Both the position numbers and the translations under genes were made by a program. A stretch of DNA of 64,000 nt from Blautia faecicola (GTDB lineage Bacteria; Bacillota; Clostridia; Lachnospirales; Lachnospiraceae): contig NZ_SDKC01000001.1 of the NCBI RefSeq assembly GCF_004123145.1, positions 3,443,501 to 3,507,500 on the forward strand, written 5' to 3'. Shown piece after piece: positions 60,168 to 64,000 of the stretch. How positions within the stretch are numbered: position 1 is the first letter of the stretch; every line of letters starts with the position of its first letter. The notes under the pieces were generated by a model. That model worked only from the letters and a program-made list of their open reading frames with translations. It did not search any database and was not told where the DNA came from.

Positions 60168-61031
60168 TCAGATCTCTATCTGTAAACCGTCATAAGCCAG
60201 TTCCAGTCCCTCTGACGCCACAATCGATTCGTACCAGTCATGCGGCGGACACCAGTGTGGGGACAGATGCGTCAAAAGAAATCTACTATTCTCACGCAGG
60301 CACTTATTTTCCTTCAATCGGTCCCTTATCCGGATATTGTTCATCAGACACATATGTCCGCCATACTGTTCATTCAGTCCTGTAGTTCCTTCCATAATAA
60401 CTGCATCGTACTGATATTCCTGTATCAATGCAAACTGATCCTCGTCATAACTTCCGGAATCCAGCGCATACAATAACGTTTTTCCATCTTTCTGAATGAT
60501 ATAACTGTGGGAAAATCCCCGTTGCGACCCATGATTTCCGCGAACCGGCAAGATTCTGTACCCATCCGTTTTCTCTTCCTTTCCCTCTCTGATCTCATGC
60601 AGATTTATTTTCAGTTCTTCCATGTCATCCAGACTTTTTCTGAGCGTTTCCATCACGAAAGAATTCCCGTAAATATTCAGCTGCGGGATATCGGTAAACC
60701 GTGGACCTCCATGTCTCATTTTTTCGACATAAGTAAGCGGCAGCAAGCTTTCGTCTGTATTTCTCCAGCGCAGATGCTGCGGATACAGATGATCTTCATG
60801 AGGATGTGTGACCAGAAGTGTCTTGAGCTTTGATAAATTCACTCCGAACCGGGCTGCATTATCAAAACACGATGGTCCCATATCGATCAGCAGCTCTTCG
60901 TCAATCACCATGCTGCTGTTTGTTCTCAGGTTTTTTCCTCTGTGTTTTCTTGCATAAGTACAATGAGGACATTCACACCAGTATCCCGGATATGTTTCCC
61001 CTGCTCCTGTTCCTAAAAATGTCAGTTTCAT
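60168..61031 (-). CDS. Metallo-beta-lactamase-fold hydrolase, PhnP-like (copy 2)
   Basis: 287 residues, paralogue of the protein at 49906. MKLTFLGTGAGETYPGYWCECPHCTYARKH with the CxxC pair, LLVTHPHEDHLYP, His in VRGNHGSQ, Asp in LYALDSGSYD, LTHLSPHWCPPH. It differs from copy 1 in the second His-containing loop and so may have another substrate. It follows the Crp-type regulator gene by 53 bases on the same strand and is probably co-transcribed with it. Confidence 0.85.
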   Translation of the reverse strand: MKLTFLGTGAGETYPGYWCECPHCTYARKHRGKNLRTNSSMVIDEELLIDMGPSCFDNAARFGVNLSKLKTLLVTHPHEDHLYPQHLRWRNTDESLLPLTYVEKMRHGGPRFTDIPQLNIYGNSFVMETLRKSLDDMEELKINLHEIREGKEEKTDGYRILPVRGNHGSQRGFSHSYIIQKDGKTLLYALDSGSYDEDQFALIQEYQYDAVIMEGTTGLNEQYGGHMCLMNNIRIRDRLKENKCLRENSRFLLTHLSPHWCPPHDWYESIVASEGLELAYDGLQIEI

Positions 61032-61084
61032 ACACGTACCTCTTTTCCTTATTTTTTTTAATTATAAATCTCTTTTCTATCGTT

Positions 61085-61723
61085 TTACAACAAAATCCGT
61101 ATATTCTTCCCTTCCCGGAACAAAACTCCTTCTCCCGACAGATTTTTAAATTCCCGCATCATGGCACTCCGGTCCACACACAGATATTCTGCTAATGTAG
61201 TATAAGATACCGGCAGTGTAAATACCTGCTTCTTTTTCTCTCCTCCCACTTCATTCAGATACGCCATAATTTTTTTCCGGATGCTGTTTCTGGATAAAAC
61301 ATAGATCCGGTTTGCCTGCTGGCTGGATCTCATGGCGATCAGCTGTAACAGATTACTGACCATCTGGCTGTGAAAGCTGCAGGCATTTTCACAGCGTTTG
61401 ATCACGTGTTCATAATCGATAAACATCACCCTGGTTCTTGTTTTTGCACATACATAATAATGTTGGGACGGTTCCGGTAAAAGCAAGGGTTCTCCGAACA
61501 CATCATCCTTTTTCAGTTCATCCATTAGATACTGACTGCCTTCTACATCATTTCCATAAAGAGATGCCTGCCCTTCCAGAATCAGACCGATTTTTTTCAT
61601 CGTACTGGTATACTCCATGATAATCTCATTGTTCTGATATACTGCTTCCCGCATCTGAAAACAGACACGCATCCGTTCCTGCTCTTCCGGTAAAATATGG
61701 GAAAACAATGTCACTTTTTCCAT
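61085..61723 (-). CDS. Crp/Fnr-family transcriptional regulator
   Basis: 212 residues with a cyclic-nucleotide-binding-like beta-barrel (KIGLILEGQASLYGNDVEGS, DDVFGEPLLL) and a C-terminal winged helix (VSYTTLAEYLCVDRSAMMREFKNL). No Fnr-type cysteine cluster at the N-terminus. Divergent from the flavodiiron gene, adjoining a PhnP-like gene. Confidence 0.88.
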   Translation of the reverse strand: MEKVTLFSHILPEEQERMRVCFQMREAVYQNNEIIMEYTSTMKKIGLILEGQASLYGNDVEGSQYLMDELKKDDVFGEPLLLPEPSQHYYVCAKTRTRVMFIDYEHVIKRCENACSFHSQMVSNLLQLIAMRSSQQANRIYVLSRNSIRKKIMAYLNEVGGEKKKQVFTLPVSYTTLAEYLCVDRSAMMREFKNLSGEGVLFREGKNIRILL

Positions 61724-62069
61724 ACCGATTCCTCCCTTATATTTCTCTGATTGTTTCCTTTGCTTTTCTCTTCTTTTTTATCTATACACTTGTTTTGTTG
61801 CTTTTGCAACAGATTTTTCTGTTTTTTTCGGTTATACTATCTACAACAGAACATAGAAACTCTGGCACTCAGAGTTCGATAATTTTTTATCAAACGTAAC
61901 TGTTCAGTACCTTCACAGTTACGAGCCAAAATGCATTTAAAATCACCTTCGGTGATGACATTTTGGCTTGTATGTCTCGGGATTTTGGCATATTCATGCC
62001 AAAACACCTCGCGGTACAGTGGCTACTGAATAGTTACTATCAAACTATAGTTTTTACAGGAGGATTTTT
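61724..62069. promoter_or_regulatory. Divergent region between the Crp-type gene and the flavodiiron gene
   Basis: 346 bases. Plus-strand TATACT (61833-61838) is the likely flavodiiron -10; the GTTGCTTTTGCAAC palindrome (61797-61810) and AACAGATTTTTCTGTT (61808-61823) sit just upstream and could bind the Crp-type protein. MITE-B copy 2 fills most of the leader; ACAGGAGGATTTTTATG gives the start at 62070. Confidence 0.55.
61896..62037 (+). mobile_element. MITE-B copy 2 (142 bp)
   Basis: Nearly identical to the copy at 31807-31948 and in the same orientation. TATCAAA on both sides (61888-61894, 62038-62044) is a 7-bp target duplication. It lies between the presumed promoter and the start codon of the flavodiiron gene, so it is part of that mRNA leader. 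Confidence 0.9.
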
Positions 62070-63860
62070 ATGAGAATCACAGATACTATCAAATACGTAG
62101 GCGTCAACGATCACAAAGTGGATTTATTTGAAGGCCAGTACCCGGTAGCCAACGGTATGGCTTACAACTCTTACGTGATCCTCGATGAAAAGATCGCTGT
62201 CATGGACACCGTAGATGCAAACTTCACCCACGAATGGCTGGATAACCTGGAGCAGGTACTTGATGGCCGCAAACCGGACTACCTGATCGTGCAGCACATG
62301 GAACCGGATCATGCAGCCAACGTGGCTAATTTCCTGAAAGTTTACCCGGACACCACCGTTGTCGCCAACGTGAAGACCTTCCAGATGATCTACAACTTTT
62401 TCGGACTTTCTCTGGAGGGACAGAAGCTCGAAGTTACCAACGGCGGCACGTTAAGTCTTGGAAACCATCAGCTGACCTTTGTATTTGCTCCGATGGTACA
62501 CTGGCCAGAAGTTATGGTAACTTACGACAGCACTGATAAAGTGCTCTTCTCCGCTGACGGCTTCGGCAAATTCGGTGCCCTGGATGTGGAAGAAGACTGG
62601 GATGACGAAGCCCGCAGATACTTCATCGGTATCGTAGGAAAATACGGCACACAGGTTCAGTCTCTCTTAAAAGTGGCAGCAACCCTCGATATCCGGATCA
62701 TCTGCCCACTCCACGGACCGGTACTTTCAGAAGATCTCGGACATTATATCGGTCTGTATGACACCTGGTCCTCCTACACACCGGAAGAAGAAGGCATCGT
62801 GATCGCCTACACTTCCGTCTATGGTCATACGAAAAAAGCAGTCGATCTGCTGGCTGACAAATTAAGAAGCAAAGGCTGTCCGAAGGTTGTCGTATACGAT
62901 CTGGCAAGAGACGATATGTCTCTGGCTCTCTCCGATGCTTTCCGCTACAGCAAACTGATCCTTGCCACCACAACCTACAACGCAAGCATCTATCCGTTTA
63001 TGCACGACTATATCTCCCGTCTGGTGGAACACAACTTCCAGAACCGCACGGTAGGTCTGATCGAGAACGGTTCCTGGGCGCCTCTCGCTGCCAAAGTGAT
63101 GCGCGAGATGATGGCAAAATGTAAAAAGATCAACTGGCTCGATACCACCGTAAAGATCCTCTCCGCCATCAATCAGGACAATCAGGATCAGCTGGAAGCC
63201 ATGGCAGATGAACTGTGCAAAGAGTACATTGCCCAGAACGATATCCTTGCCAATAAAAATGACCTGACCGCACTGTTCCGGATCGGTTACGGCCTGTATG
63301 TGGTAACTTCTAACGACGGTAAGAAGGATAACGGTCTGATCGTAAACACCGTCATCCAGCTGACCGATACTCCGAACCGTGTAGCAGTTAATATCAACAA
63401 AGCAAACTATTCACACCATGTCATCAAACAGACCGGTATGTTAAATGTCAACTGTCTGTCCACGGAAGCACCGTTCTCCGTCTTCCAGCAGTTCGGCTTC
63501 CAGACCGGAAGAAGCGTGGATAAATTCGCCGGTCAGACCGTGCACCGTTCCGACAACGGACTGGTCTTCCTGGATAAATACATCAATGCCTTTATGTCTC
63601 TCAAAGTAGAAGACTATGTGGATCTCGGTACACACGGCATGTTTATCTGCAGCGTGACCGAAGCCCGCGTGATGAGCAACCAGGACACCATGACCTACAC
63701 CTACTACCAGAACAATGTGAAACCGAAACCGGAAACCGAAGGAAAGAAAGGATTTGTCTGCAAAGTCTGCGGCTATATCTACGAGGGTGATGAACTTCCG
63801 GCAGACTACATCTGCCCGCTTTGCAAACACGGAGCTGCTGATTTTGAGCCGATCGGATAA
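62070..63860 (+). CDS. Flavodiiron protein fused to flavin reductase and rubredoxin
   Basis: Reduces O2 (to water) or NO to protect the anaerobic cell. The 596 residues are a metallo-beta-lactamase-like diiron domain (H76-x-E78-x-D80-H81 in VQHMEPDHAANV, MVHWPEVM, SADGFGKFG, CPLHGPV), flavodoxin (IAYTSVYGHTKKAVDLL, about 250-395), a flavin-reductase-like domain (about 405-550) and a C-terminal rubredoxin (CKVCGYIYEGDELPADYICP, CPLC). The fusion brings together what in Moorella is FprA plus high-molecular-weight rubredoxin, so it may take electrons directly from NAD(P)H. Confidence 0.94.
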   Translation: MRITDTIKYVGVNDHKVDLFEGQYPVANGMAYNSYVILDEKIAVMDTVDANFTHEWLDNLEQVLDGRKPDYLIVQHMEPDHAANVANFLKVYPDTTVVANVKTFQMIYNFFGLSLEGQKLEVTNGGTLSLGNHQLTFVFAPMVHWPEVMVTYDSTDKVLFSADGFGKFGALDVEEDWDDEARRYFIGIVGKYGTQVQSLLKVAATLDIRIICPLHGPVLSEDLGHYIGLYDTWSSYTPEEEGIVIAYTSVYGHTKKAVDLLADKLRSKGCPKVVVYDLARDDMSLALSDAFRYSKLILATTTYNASIYPFMHDYISRLVEHNFQNRTVGLIENGSWAPLAAKVMREMMAKCKKINWLDTTVKILSAINQDNQDQLEAMADELCKEYIAQNDILANKNDLTALFRIGYGLYVVTSNDGKKDNGLIVNTVIQLTDTPNRVAVNINKANYSHHVIKQTGMLNVNCLSTEAPFSVFQQFGFQTGRSVDKFAGQTVHRSDNGLVFLDKYINAFMSLKVEDYVDLGTHGMFICSVTEARVMSNQDTMTYTYYQNNVKPKPETEGKKGFVCKVCGYIYEGDELPADYICPLCKHGAADFEPIG

Positions 63861-63961
63861 ATAACAAAAATAAGAAGTTTATAGAGTTTTTACCCCGAAT
63901 ATGATACACTCAAGGAAATAGAATTTTACCTGTATTTTACATTAGATAAGAAAGGCATACT

Positions 63962-64000
63962 ATGAAAAAGACCGTAAAGAAAATTTTTAAAGTACTTGGT
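63962..64000 (+). CDS. Start of an unidentified gene (cut by window edge)
   Basis: ATG 63962 with AGAAAGG about six bases upstream begins MKKTVKKIFKVLG, after which the window ends. A basic N-terminus like this would fit a signal peptide or membrane anchor, but nothing more can be said. Confidence 0.5.
   Translation, partial: MKKTVKKIFKVLG

Overview
The window reads as chromosome of a strictly anaerobic, gut-type Firmicute, most probably Lachnospiraceae (Blautia/Ruminococcus-like; genus not resolvable by eye). The pointers are strong AGGAGG-type ribosome binding sites, a clostridial GlgC/GlgD pair, a lactate-dehydrogenase/Etf module with a ferredoxin-bearing EtfA, a flavodiiron protein fused to rubredoxin, a YesM/YesN two-component pair, S-box and T-box leaders, and no aerobic respiratory genes. 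No tRNA, rRNA or CRISPR array was seen.

Layout. 1-2.4 kb: metK (cut by the window edge) behind a SAM-I riboswitch, and a MATE exporter whose upstream side is occupied by an IS5/IS427-like element (2411-3295). 3.6-15.4 kb: glgD and glgC, a divergent OmpR-type two-component system, an 800-base non-coding stretch with two very large inverted repeats, glycogen phosphorylase, and ileS behind a T-box. 15.4-28.9 kb: GH3 beta-glucosidase, D-Ala-D-Ala carboxypeptidase, an electron-confurcating 2-hydroxyacid dehydrogenase operon (etfB-etfA-glcD plus a YkvI-type carrier), a VOC protein and exonuclease, a response-regulator/kinase gene fused by deletion, and recQ. 29-31 kb: an IS607-type element (serine recombinase plus TnpB with a probable omegaRNA end).

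31.3-48.3 kb is the most interesting part, a minus-strand sulfur island. Its upstream section encodes an ABC importer of the sulfonate/sulfate-ester class, a thioredoxin, a cytoplasmic aryl-sulfate sulfotransferase-like propeller protein and thioredoxin reductase. Its downstream section encodes O-acetylhomoserine sulfhydrylase, a siroheme-type sulfite reductase, a TusA-like protein, a second thioredoxin, a ThiS-like sulfur carrier ending Gly-Gly-Gly-Cys, an E1-like activator and a JAMM peptidase. No oxygen-dependent SsuD/TauD desulfonase is present, so this looks like an anaerobic route from organosulfur compounds to homocysteine through a protein thiocarboxylate. Just upstream lies a second unexplained unit: tetR, hypB, a large Fe-S/GltD-like flavoprotein, hypA and a DUF5692-type membrane protein, with no hydrogenase in view.

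48.5-61.7 kb holds a YafQ/DinJ-type toxin-antitoxin pair, a wrecked GH127-like gene, and an accessory uptake locus: an ABC sugar-type importer without its ATPase, an OPA-family carrier, a CehA/McbA-type PHP phosphoesterase, two PhnP-like metallo-beta-lactamase-fold hydrolases, a YesM/YesN pair and a Crp/Fnr regulator. The window ends with a flavodiiron-flavin reductase-rubredoxin fusion and the first codons of a further gene.

Across the window run several small dispersed repeats: a 166-bp MITE sharing its ends with the IS5-like element (three full copies and a remnant, one supplying the stop codon of recQ); an unrelated 142-bp MITE (two copies with 7-bp target duplications); a ~108-bp promoter-plus-hairpin repeat (two copies); a related pair of long nested hairpins with conserved inner motifs; and a palindrome-rich insert in the ileS leader with a deleted relative elsewhere.
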